64,000 nucleotides of DNA from an uncultured Prevotellaceae bacterium (GTDB lineage Bacteria; Bacteroidota; Bacteroidia; Bacteroidales; Bacteroidaceae), in assembly GCA_902778255.1 (NCBI GenBank), contig CACYXD010000014.1, positions 1 to 64,000 on the forward strand, read 5' to 3'. Positions 44,602-54,100 of the stretch are shown here, one piece after another. The notes beneath the pieces were generated by a model that was not told where the DNA came from, did no database searches, and worked only from the letters and a program-made list of their open reading frames with translations. The translations under genes and the position numbers were made by a program. Each line of letters starts with the position of its first letter. The first letter of the stretch is position 1.

Positions 44602-47508
44602 TTATTTTGTATTTTGTTGCTTCCTTTTTAAGTCGGCCATCACCATCCGGATCGTGTTTCGTTTAATCCCTTCAGGACACCTACTCTTTACTTTTTTCGA
44701 TGTTGCGCCCTTGGGCAAATCTTGAACAACGTTGGAAATCAACGTGTATGTATAATTATCTACGAAATCGAACACATCTACCAACCCGCGCATAATAAGA
44801 ATCGAAAGATGTTCTGAGATAGTATAAGCAGACAACTCGCGCTTACGTGCAATCGTCTCAAGAGTATATCCTTGCTTGGCAAGATCGAGGGTGTCTTGTA
44901 TGGTTTGCGGGAGAGCCTTTTTACTCTTTGAGTCAAACAGTTCTTCTAAATCTTGATCTATCTCTGATTCTTCGACTTCTTCCTCATGGTCAACATACAC
45001 ATCCTCCTTTAGGACAGCTATGCTTTTTTCTTCAAGCTTTTCTAATTGACCTCTATTTTTAGGTACGTCGACAAATTCAACACCCAGGTTATCAAATAAA
45101 ATCTTTTCCTCATCTGTAATCGTCACTAATCCATGTCCAACTTCTCGATGCCATTTTCTCAGTGCAATCTCATCATGTTCACCGTCCATGAAGGGGAAGC
45201 GTTTGTTCTGAATCACAAATAAGCGGAAACGGGAAAGAATCTCAAAGAAGGAACCTGACGGGAACTCAACTATTCGTCCTTCTCTATCGTAATCGTATTT
45301 CTGAGCAATCGCCACAACACCAGCCTGCTCATCAACATTCATACCATATCCTTCCTTTAGAAGATGGCCGAGTGTAGCAATAATCCGCTCACGTTGCATC
45401 GTCTCTGGAGCTACATAATCACTCAAACGAATGATGAGGTTACCCTTATAATTCCAATAAGCCTTCTCCGTTATTTCCTTCAAAACCTTGCGCCATTCTA
45501 TCGAATCCCAGATTTCTAAATCAACATCAAACGGTTTCCCTTGTATCGTAATCCTATTCTTCGGCTTTTTCTTGGTGCCCTCCACGGGACACTCGGTAGT
45601 TTCGCAGACTACTCCCTTCTCTTCTTTAGGGACTTCTTTTGAGAGAGCCGTGACTGTTTCATCCTTGGCAGGAATTATAACCTCCGCTGGGGTAAATTGC
45701 TTTATTACTGCGATAAATCGCTCACCATAGGTATCGCGCTTGTGCTCACCTATTCCAAAGGTGTTACCGAAGGATGCAAGTGTTGTGGGCATATCGGTAG
45801 CCAGCGCATGGAGCGTCTTGTCAGACATTACAACAAATGCCGGACTATTTATTTCATCGGCTATTTCTTTTCTCAACACCTTCAATCGCTCAAATAGCTC
45901 CATGTTCTCACTTTGGCCACTATTGGTCACTTCCGAGATTTGTTCTTCCATCATCCGACTACGACGGGCTTTAACGCTATAATCTTCGCGGCTGATAACC
46001 ACCAGTTGTACTTTGGCTTTCCCATGAACTACGTCTTGGCCAAGTGGAGTTACATGCAGATGGTTGTCTTCATTGTAGGCAATCTCGATGAATCCCATCT
46101 GTAACATCTGAAGCAGGTAGTCGTGCCAGTCTCTCAACGGCACATCCCTTCCGGCTGCAAATGTTTTGATTTGATTATAACCACGCGCCACTACTTCTGC
46201 CGAGAAGTTTCCATGTAGTATGTCGATAGTTAACGTGAATCCCACTTGTTCGCCCGTCCTAAGTATAGCTGAAAGAGCCTTTTGAACTAGTTCTGTTCCG
46301 TCGAATGACAATGGCGAAGTATGGCAGACATCACAGTTTCCGCAGCCCTTGTCGCTTATCTCGCCAAAATAGTTCAGAAGAATACGACGGCGACATACCT
46401 GAGCTTCAGCATATTCCTGCATCCGTTGCAGTTTTTCCATGTTGATTTCGCGCTGACCACTTTCCTCTGCGAAACGCCGTAGGGTGATAATATCCTGTAG
46501 GTTATAAAATAAGATTGTCTCACAAGGAAGCCCGTCACGACCACCTCGTCCTATCTCCTGATAGTAGTTCTCAATGCTCTTGGGCAAATTATAGTGAACA
46601 ACGAAGCGTACATTACTTTTATCAATACCCATTCCAAAGGCAATCGTCGCACAGACTATTTGGATGCGGTCATTGATAAAATCCTCTTGTACACGATTTC
46701 GTTCATCTGTCGGCAATCCGGCATGATAAACGCCCACCGATACTCCTTCTTTCTTAAGTTTTTCGGCAACCTTCTCGGTGGTTTTCTTTGCCAGACAATA
46801 GATGATACCACTCTCTCCCCGATGGCGATAAATCAAACTCATTATTGTACGGACCTTCTCCTTGGCCGTATATCCTCTTCTCACATCCAAACTAAGATTT
46901 GGACGGTCAAACGAACTGATAAAGATTTCTGGTCTCTTGAGGTGTAACTGTGTAATAATGTCGGCTTTGGTTATCTTGTCAGCAGTTGCTGTAAGAGCCA
47001 TGATAGGAACATTGGGGAAAAGTTCATGCAGATTGCCCAACTGCGTGTATTCGGGCCTGAAGTCGTGTCCCCATTGAGAGATACAATGCGCTTCATCAAC
47101 AGCCAAGAGCGAGACTTTCAGCATAGTTTGCATCCATCTCAGTTCTGTCATCAGTCGTTCTGGTGAGATATACAGCAACTTAATGTCACCCCGTAGGCAT
47201 CGTTCTGCAATTTGCCGATTGGCTATCTCATCGTTGGCGCTGTTCAGTGCCTCCGCAGCAATACCATTGGTACGTAATGCTTCCACCTGATCCTTCATCA
47301 GCGAGATAAGCGGCGAAATCACGATGGCCGTACCTTCCATCATCAAAGCAGGTAACTGAAAGCATATCGATTTACCGCCACCTGTAGGCATCAGCACTAG
47401 CGAATCCTTTCGCAGGAGCACATTATTAATAATCTCTTCCTGCAAGGGGCGGAAGGAGTCGTAACCGAAATAGGTTTTTAATACTTGCTTTATATTATGC
47501 ATATCCAT
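44602..47508 (-). CDS. recQ: RecQ-family DNA helicase with extended C-terminus
   Basis: 968 residues: SF2 core with Walker A MPTGGGKS, DEAH box AVDEAHCISQWGHDF, motif VI GRGGRDG. Then the RecQ zinc domain (CRRRILLNYFGE...CGNCDVC), RQC, HRDC (VLRKEIADEINSPAFVVMSD), a long extra part of about 300 residues and a C-terminal HTH (LETIARKRELSAYTISEHLS). Unwinds DNA 3' to 5'. Much longer than E. coli RecQ (609). It lies 9 nt after NUDIX copy 2, and the gene is more AT-rich than the housekeeping region. Confidence 0.94.
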   Translation of the reverse strand: MDMHNIKQVLKTYFGYDSFRPLQEEIINNVLLRKDSLVLMPTGGGKSICFQLPALMMEGTAIVISPLISLMKDQVEALRTNGIAAEALNSANDEIANRQIAERCLRGDIKLLYISPERLMTELRWMQTMLKVSLLAVDEAHCISQWGHDFRPEYTQLGNLHELFPNVPIMALTATADKITKADIITQLHLKRPEIFISSFDRPNLSLDVRRGYTAKEKVRTIMSLIYRHRGESGIIYCLAKKTTEKVAEKLKKEGVSVGVYHAGLPTDERNRVQEDFINDRIQIVCATIAFGMGIDKSNVRFVVHYNLPKSIENYYQEIGRGGRDGLPCETILFYNLQDIITLRRFAEESGQREINMEKLQRMQEYAEAQVCRRRILLNYFGEISDKGCGNCDVCHTSPLSFDGTELVQKALSAILRTGEQVGFTLTIDILHGNFSAEVVARGYNQIKTFAAGRDVPLRDWHDYLLQMLQMGFIEIAYNEDNHLHVTPLGQDVVHGKAKVQLVVISREDYSVKARRSRMMEEQISEVTNSGQSENMELFERLKVLRKEIADEINSPAFVVMSDKTLHALATDMPTTLASFGNTFGIGEHKRDTYGERFIAVIKQFTPAEVIIPAKDETVTALSKEVPKEEKGVVCETTECPVEGTKKKPKNRITIQGKPFDVDLEIWDSIEWRKVLKEITEKAYWNYKGNLIIRLSDYVAPETMQRERIIATLGHLLKEGYGMNVDEQAGVVAIAQKYDYDREGRIVEFPSGSFFEILSRFRLFVIQNKRFPFMDGEHDEIALRKWHREVGHGLVTITDEEKILFDNLGVEFVDVPKNRGQLEKLEEKSIAVLKEDVYVDHEEEVEESEIDQDLEELFDSKSKKALPQTIQDTLDLAKQGYTLETIARKRELSAYTISEHLSILIMRGLVDVFDFVDNYTYTLISNVVQDLPKGATSKKVKSRCPEGIKRNTIRMVMADLKRKQQNTK

Positions 47509-47517
47509 CTCGCTCTT

Positions 47518-47907
47518 TTATTGAATTCTTGATTTAAGCAATTCCACCACTTTCACATCCGCTGGTAGCCACTTGACGCTATCCAACTCGTCTTTCGACA
47601 ACCACCTAGCTGCCTCATGCTCATTCAGATGCAGAGAATCTGTCATCAGTGAACAAAGATAGCAATGCATGGTAAGATGAAACTGCGGATAGTCATAGTC
47701 CACCGTACAAAGGAACTCATCCACGCTAATCTCCGTAGAAAGTTCTTCGCGAATCTCCCGCTTCAGTGCTTCCTCTGGCGTTTCTCCAGCCTCCATCTTT
47801 CCGCCAGGGAATTCCCACCAGTCTTTCCACTCGCCATATCCACGCTGAGTGGCGAATATCTTATCTCCTTTGCGAATAATCGCTGCTACGACTTCTATCT
47901 GTTTCAT
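47518..47907 (-). CDS. NUDIX hydrolase, MutT-like (copy 2)
   Basis: 129 residues from ATG 47907 (MKQIEVVAAIIRKGDKIFAT), NUDIX box GGKMEAGETPEEALKREIRE. Close paralogue of the gene at 42831-43238; the upstream extension of the frame lies inside the preceding helicase gene and is rejected. It sits 13 nt after the PLD-helicase gene and 9 nt before recQ, so it is embedded in the helicase operon. Confidence 0.92.
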   Translation of the reverse strand: MKQIEVVAAIIRKGDKIFATQRGYGEWKDWWEFPGGKMEAGETPEEALKREIREELSTEISVDEFLCTVDYDYPQFHLTMHCYLCSLMTDSLHLNEHEAARWLSKDELDSVKWLPADVKVVELLKSRIQ

Positions 47908-47920
47908 ATCTTTTTCTTGA

Positions 47921-50900
47921 TTATACTGCCATTGTGAGTTCCAAAATGTTTCCAGGAATATCATATTTCATGTTCCAGATGACGTTTATGGGAAATTCCC
48001 CATGAGAGGATTCGTATTCCATTTCGCCAAGGAAATAATAAGCATTGGTAAAACCATACTCATCGCGCTTCCGGTCTCTTACGAAAAGTAGATATTTCCA
48101 ATTATTCTCACGCTGATGGATAATACGCTGACCGTCATTGCTCTGAATCCGGACATCATGCTTGGACTGCCAATGGAATTGATGCTCGCTGATGGCATAG
48201 TCTTGATAGAGCGTAGAGGGGGAATAATCTTTGTCGGACTTGTTTGTCGACACAAATACAAGTGCTATCTTTTTCTCGTGAAGATACTGTGTACCAAGAA
48301 TGTTACCACGGCGTACATCACCCTCGAATAATAGATGAATCTCGTCAGCAGAATAACAACCATATAACTCTAACTCTACATCTCTTACTGATACCCAACG
48401 TGTAGTTTGATATAATTGTGAAAGGCGATGCTCTATACAGGTTTGCAGTTCTTCTTTAAAGTAAGAGAAGTTGTTCAAAGCTTGAATGACCTCATCTTCG
48501 GTTCGGAAATGGTGACCATACTTTGTATTATATGCAGGCAATTTGTCGTAGCATATGGTATAATAGAACAAACGCTTAAATACCTCTTCGCGCTTATTAG
48601 TAGCTGCTAGATTGAAGTCATTATCTACCAAGCGTTGAACAAACAATAGATAATCGGTGGAGTTTGTATGATACAATCGTGCAAGACCATTCTCCATGTT
48701 GATAACCTCTTTTGTCCGTTCGTATCCTCTTATATTGATTCCAGCCTGATGCTTCAACTCTGTCCACGAACCAGGAGATTTATAAATTAGCCTCCAGTCT
48801 AAAGAGAAGTTCTCAAGAAAATTCTTCAACGTCAGTGCTTGGCCTGTTTCATGTTCAAAATGCTCTACTTCTCGACGCAGGCGTCGCAAATTGAATATAC
48901 ATTCGCTGATGTTATTAAGAATATATTGCTGCGCTTGCAGCTCCATATTGATACTGCAACCGCGTGGAATCAACGTGAAGCCATTAGCCACCTGTTGTCT
49001 AACGGTAGTGTTCGACGGACCTATCAGTGCACGAAATCGACTTTCATAGTTGTATTTGGCATTTGCTTGTGCCACAAAGTCAAGCACCGTCAACTCTGTT
49101 TTTCCATCAGCCAAACGGAGACCACGACCCAGTTGCTGCAGGAAAATAGTGAGTGATTCTGTGGGACGCAGGAAGAGCACTGTATCAATTTCAGGAATGT
49201 CAATACCTTCATTCAATATATCTGCAACACAAAGATAGTTTATCTTTCCTTGAGCTAGCAGTTCTGAGTAAGCATCAAGCTCGTTACTGTTCTTTGATGT
49301 CACAGATGCAGCCCTGTAGCCTGTGCTATTAAACATAGCTGCCATCCATTCGGCATGAGCTATTGAACAACAGAAGCACACAGCCTTGCAGTCCTGTGGG
49401 TCAGTGATATAACGATTGATGGCATCCTGTATCTTCCCGAAACGATTCATGTTACCAACATACTGCGCTTCGAGTTGCTTGACATCATATTTGCCATCAG
49501 CACTACATACCAATCGACTCAGATTTACTGTGTCATCTGTGACACAGAAGTAAGCGAAAGGCGAAAGTAATTGTTGGTTAAGTGCCTCTTGTAATCTAAT
49601 TTCTGCCGAGAACCTGTCATTGAAGTCTGGAGTGATAGCCTTTCCATCCATACGTTCTGGTGTTGCCGTCAGACCGATTAGTATCTTTGGGCGAAATACA
49701 CTAAATAGCTTCCTGTAAGAATCTGCTTGACTATGATGTACCTCATCAAGCACAATATAGTCATAATAGTCTATACCAAATGCACTCAGTTCTTCTATAT
49801 GGTTGTTTAACGTCTGAATGGTGATAAACAGATGGTCAAGATTACTGCTATACGAGGGCTTGATATTACCAGTCCAGATTTCGCCAAAGTTCCCATCCAC
49901 CATAACCGAACGGTATGTGCTCCGAGCCTGTTTTAGTATTTTCTCTCGATGAACAATAAACAAAAGACGAGCCTCTCGTCCATTCTCTTTCTTGAATTGC
50001 TGGTTGAAATCTTTATAGTCGAAAGCGGATATTGCCGTCTTACCTGTGCCTGTTGCAGCTATTATTAGATTCCTGTAGTTATTACGTTTCTCTCGTTCGT
50101 ATTGTAATTTCTCCAGCACCTTTACCTGATGTGTCTTGCGAACGAAACGAGTTATGATTTCTGGGCCTTCAATGTTCGACGTCTTGTTTCGAGCTTCATC
50201 AATAGCCTGTGCAAAGCGCTTGAGGTCATCCTCTGTTTCGATGGGTTCAAACGCAGCACTATTCCAATATGAATCAAATGTTGCTTGAGTAGAACGGATA
50301 ATATGCGGATTCTCTACATTAGTGATACGCATATTCCACTCCAAGCCCTTTGTCAATGCTGTACGAGAGATATTTGATGAACCGATGTAGGCTGTATCAA
50401 AACCGTTCTCACGCTTGAAAATATAAGCTTTAGCATGTAGTCGTTCGTCGTTCGTGTTAAAAGATACTTTTATATCAACGTCGCCCAACTCCTTTAAGTC
50501 CATTAGCCATTTTATGGCCTTCACATCAGTCGCACCTGTATACGTTGTTGTAAGGATGCGTAGTTTTGCTCCATTTTTGGCTAAGAATCTTTTCAGTTCT
50601 TCATAGATAAGCCTCAGACCGGAGAACTTGATAAACGAAACAATGAGGTCAATGCTATCTGCCGTCTGTATATCTTTCTTGATTTCCTCATCAATAGACA
50701 GACCGTTTGTTCCAGTAAAGAGGTTGCTCACCCTGTAGCCAGATTCAGGGTGTAACTGAGCCTTGTGCTTGATTTGTTCTTCAGAATATCCCGTCTTGCT
50801 ATAAATTGCTCTAAGGAAGTTTGTTTCATCCTCTTTGGTGAGCATATCGTCTTCAAGGGCATTCACCTGCCATTCATTTTCAATAAAGTGAAGAATCTTG

Positions 50901-51133
50901 TTGATACAATCCACCTGTTTGCTAATGGTCACAGCCTCTTTTTTATCGCGAAAATACTCTTTCAGGACAACAGATACGATTTCAGCGAGATATTGCGCCA
51001 ACATCATGTGAGATTCAGCACTATCGATGGCTTCCTTCTCTACATGAAAACTACTCTCAGGAAAGTCACGCTGTAATTTCTCAGCAATGGCTGTGCTAAT
51101 TAGTGATTCGTAAACACCTTCAACAAGTTTCAT
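47921..51133 (-). CDS. PLD nuclease - SF2 helicase - DUF3427 protein
   Basis: 1070 residues from ATG 51133 (MKLVEGVYESLISTAIAEKL). Order: N-terminal part to about 170, a phospholipase-D-like domain with HKD-type site (ERLHAKAYIFKRENGFDTAY, GSSNISRTAL; about 210-300), SF2 helicase core (Walker A ATGTGKT, VLDEVHHSQADSY, LTATPERMDG, motif VI QQLGRGLRLADGK; about 350-700), then DUF3427 to the C-terminus. This is the architecture of restriction-like helicase-nuclease proteins found in defence regions. Only 20 nt downstream of the triple-fusion gene. Confidence 0.88.
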   Translation of the reverse strand: MKLVEGVYESLISTAIAEKLQRDFPESSFHVEKEAIDSAESHMMLAQYLAEIVSVVLKEYFRDKKEAVTISKQVDCINKILHFIENEWQVNALEDDMLTKEDETNFLRAIYSKTGYSEEQIKHKAQLHPESGYRVSNLFTGTNGLSIDEEIKKDIQTADSIDLIVSFIKFSGLRLIYEELKRFLAKNGAKLRILTTTYTGATDVKAIKWLMDLKELGDVDIKVSFNTNDERLHAKAYIFKRENGFDTAYIGSSNISRTALTKGLEWNMRITNVENPHIIRSTQATFDSYWNSAAFEPIETEDDLKRFAQAIDEARNKTSNIEGPEIITRFVRKTHQVKVLEKLQYEREKRNNYRNLIIAATGTGKTAISAFDYKDFNQQFKKENGREARLLFIVHREKILKQARSTYRSVMVDGNFGEIWTGNIKPSYSSNLDHLFITIQTLNNHIEELSAFGIDYYDYIVLDEVHHSQADSYRKLFSVFRPKILIGLTATPERMDGKAITPDFNDRFSAEIRLQEALNQQLLSPFAYFCVTDDTVNLSRLVCSADGKYDVKQLEAQYVGNMNRFGKIQDAINRYITDPQDCKAVCFCCSIAHAEWMAAMFNSTGYRAASVTSKNSNELDAYSELLAQGKINYLCVADILNEGIDIPEIDTVLFLRPTESLTIFLQQLGRGLRLADGKTELTVLDFVAQANAKYNYESRFRALIGPSNTTVRQQVANGFTLIPRGCSINMELQAQQYILNNISECIFNLRRLRREVEHFEHETGQALTLKNFLENFSLDWRLIYKSPGSWTELKHQAGINIRGYERTKEVINMENGLARLYHTNSTDYLLFVQRLVDNDFNLAATNKREEVFKRLFYYTICYDKLPAYNTKYGHHFRTEDEVIQALNNFSYFKEELQTCIEHRLSQLYQTTRWVSVRDVELELYGCYSADEIHLLFEGDVRRGNILGTQYLHEKKIALVFVSTNKSDKDYSPSTLYQDYAISEHQFHWQSKHDVRIQSNDGQRIIHQRENNWKYLLFVRDRKRDEYGFTNAYYFLGEMEYESSHGEFPINVIWNMKYDIPGNILELTMAV

Positions 51134-51153
51134 ATTTTTATTCCTGTTGTTTT

Positions 51154-54100
51154 TTATTCTGACGTTTTTTCTTGTTTTGCTAAGTGTAGATTCGCCAAAC
51201 AAACAGCATATTCTATATTTGAGTCTTGGGGTTTCCAAGCCAGTGTATAACTTACCCTTACACTAACGACTTCATATCCTTTATCCGTCCACGCTTTCAA
51301 TTTGTCTTTACCTGATGCAGACAAAGCTGCAACGTTGATATCTTGTTCATTCATCAGGTATCCGTCTTTGTATTGCAGGTTGTCACCACTTCTGAGACGA
51401 AGCACAATATCCTTCCTACCCTTGAAGAAATCAAGCCAGACATCACGCATATTCAAAGCAATCGATATCGAAGAATACTCGGTAGGAGGATTTGTAACCA
51501 GATACAGGTTACGCTTTGCCCGAGTGAGTCCCACGTAATAAGCTCGCACATCATTGACATCCCTCCCGTCTGGAATTGGCGACAAAAGATAAACGGTATT
51601 AAATTCACGCCCCTTTGCTTTGTGGATAGTGCTCACAAACACAGACTTATCATCTGCTGCTATGAAATCCTCAATATTCGACTCGAAGATGTATTCACGC
51701 AAGTCGCTACGATAATATGATTGATGAGTTATCTCAAAGTCTGAGAAGAAATGCTGCATGACACTTAGACAAGAACTTGACGCATAGGTTTCCAGTGTAC
51801 GCTGTTTGGCCTCATTCCACTTTTCTTTTGAAATGGTCACTTCGTTTTTTCCACCAAGCTGTTTAAGGAAATAGCGGACTTCCGCAAGATTCCCAAAACG
51901 GAATTCTCCCATTGATTGCGCAATTGTAGCATGTAAGCCGCGTTGCTCTAACTCATAAGCTACTTGCATTGTTTCCTCATTTGTGCGAGTCAATATAGCG
52001 GTACTTCCCTCCACTTTAATTTCAGCATCCAGAAGCGACTTCAAAGTCATCACTTTACCATCTTCTCCTGTTGCAGACTGGATGGAAGTATGCTTCAGAC
52101 GATCAGGTATCCGCTGTACATAGCGGTTAGCGCAATCAACTATCGCTTTTGCAGAGCGGTAGTTATCTGTCATCTCGTACAGTTTCGCACCATCCTGTTC
52201 AACGAGTGACTGCATATATCGTGAGTCGGAACCACGGAAGCCATAAATATTCTGGTCGTCATCACCCACAGCAATGACACGCATTTCTTCATTCTGTCGC
52301 ATCAAAGCCTGAACCAAACGGAAATCATCCTGGCCCATATCCTGAGCCTCATCAATAACCAGCACACTCTTTGCTATCTTCGATGCCTCCACCTCACTAT
52401 TTTCAATCATCTCTGCCGCAAGGCGTACCACATCTTTGGCCTCGTCCAAACTTCCCTGTTTGCCAACAAGGTCAAAGCTATAGGAATGGAATGTTTTGAT
52501 GTCCACATAGTGCGCAGCATTACCCACCAAATCTATGAGTCGTTTCTTGAACTCTGTTGCTGCTGCTCTCGAAAACGTAAGCATCAGCAATTGTTCATGC
52601 TTTACATCTTCCAACAATAGCAATGATGCCAACTTATGTACTAACACGCGCGTCTTACCGCTTCCTGGTCCTGCTGCCACCACAATATATTTCGACTCCT
52701 TATCATCAATAATCTCGCATTGACGGTTGGAGAGTTCACCAAAGAGTTTGTTGTATTTGGCTGGAGTGATATTTTGGTCAATCTGCGCCCGACGTTCTTC
52801 TTTGAAATACTGGTTGATGAATTTGCGGAAATCAAGTGTAAAGTAGTCGTTCACAAAACGCAATGCAGCATTGTAGTCACGCACCATCAAGTTTGCATAT
52901 TCACCCACGATATGAATCTGGCGGATTCGTTGTTTATAGAATTCATCCAACAAGCGATATTGTTCCTTGCCATATCGTGTTCGTGTTGCAACGAGGCGAC
53001 CTATCTGCATGGTATTATAGAGAACGATAAAACCACCCTCTATCTTCATCAACTCTGTCTTGGTGAGATACAGCAAAGCTTCCTCGATGTCAGCAATTGT
53101 GGGCTTTTCATTTTCGGCAAACATCGTTTTTTGTCGACTGGCAATGAATTGCTGTAGTAGTTCTACAACGGAAAAGTTAACAAGCGTAGTGTCCTTGCCA
53201 TCGTCCTTCTGAACACTCAAACTGTCGACAATAAACCTACTAATATCCATCCGTCGTTCAAATCGAGTATTTGTTGCTTCTTTGGACGACTGAAGTCTTA
53301 CATTGACGTATCCCGTAATACTATGCTCTTGTTTGTAGATATATCCTTTCAGCGTCATGAAGTGCAGCAACATCCTTAGGCGTTTGACATTAGAATAATT
53401 CATGCCTGCCTTTTGAGCTTCCTCATTCAGTTCCTTATAACTGAACCGACGTGACTCTTCTGAGAACTGCTGCAACATAAACTGTTCCAGTCGCAACATG
53501 GCATCAAGGTTCCTCACTGTCGTACTCTTGGTAATCCATGCTTGCATGTCGCGACTATCGGCCAGCAAGCCATCCTGCCGCATCAAATTGATGTTGCGTA
53601 TGACAGTCGCTTTATTCATGCCAAGGATATCAGCGAGATAATCCACCCGACTTTCAGCTTCAGCACCTCGTCCTTCTGCAGTCGCACGTGCACTGATGAG
53701 TGATTTGATGATGCGGGCAGCTTCTTCACGTGACTGTTCGTCAAAGAGAGGTGAAATCATCAGCTTACGCCGTGCCTCGTCCATATTCTTCACGGCAATA
53801 CCCGTAGCAAATACGTGCGGCGAGTTACTGCCTCGTTGTATAAATCCTGCATCCTCGAGAGCTGCTATTGCGGCCTTAACACGAGTCTCAATGTCGTCTA
53901 TTTCGTCACCCCATCCAGCCTGACGCGCTATATCCAATGGCGAGCAACTTACTTTATCTCGTTTAGCCGTAAGATCCTTGATGGCTTTCCATACTTGCTG
54001 AATCTCGCTGATACTGAGTTTCGTTTGATTAAGGAGAATAAAGTGCTTATCAAGGTCGCTGTCAGCATACAGTACAAAGCATTCTGCCTGCATTTGTGGA

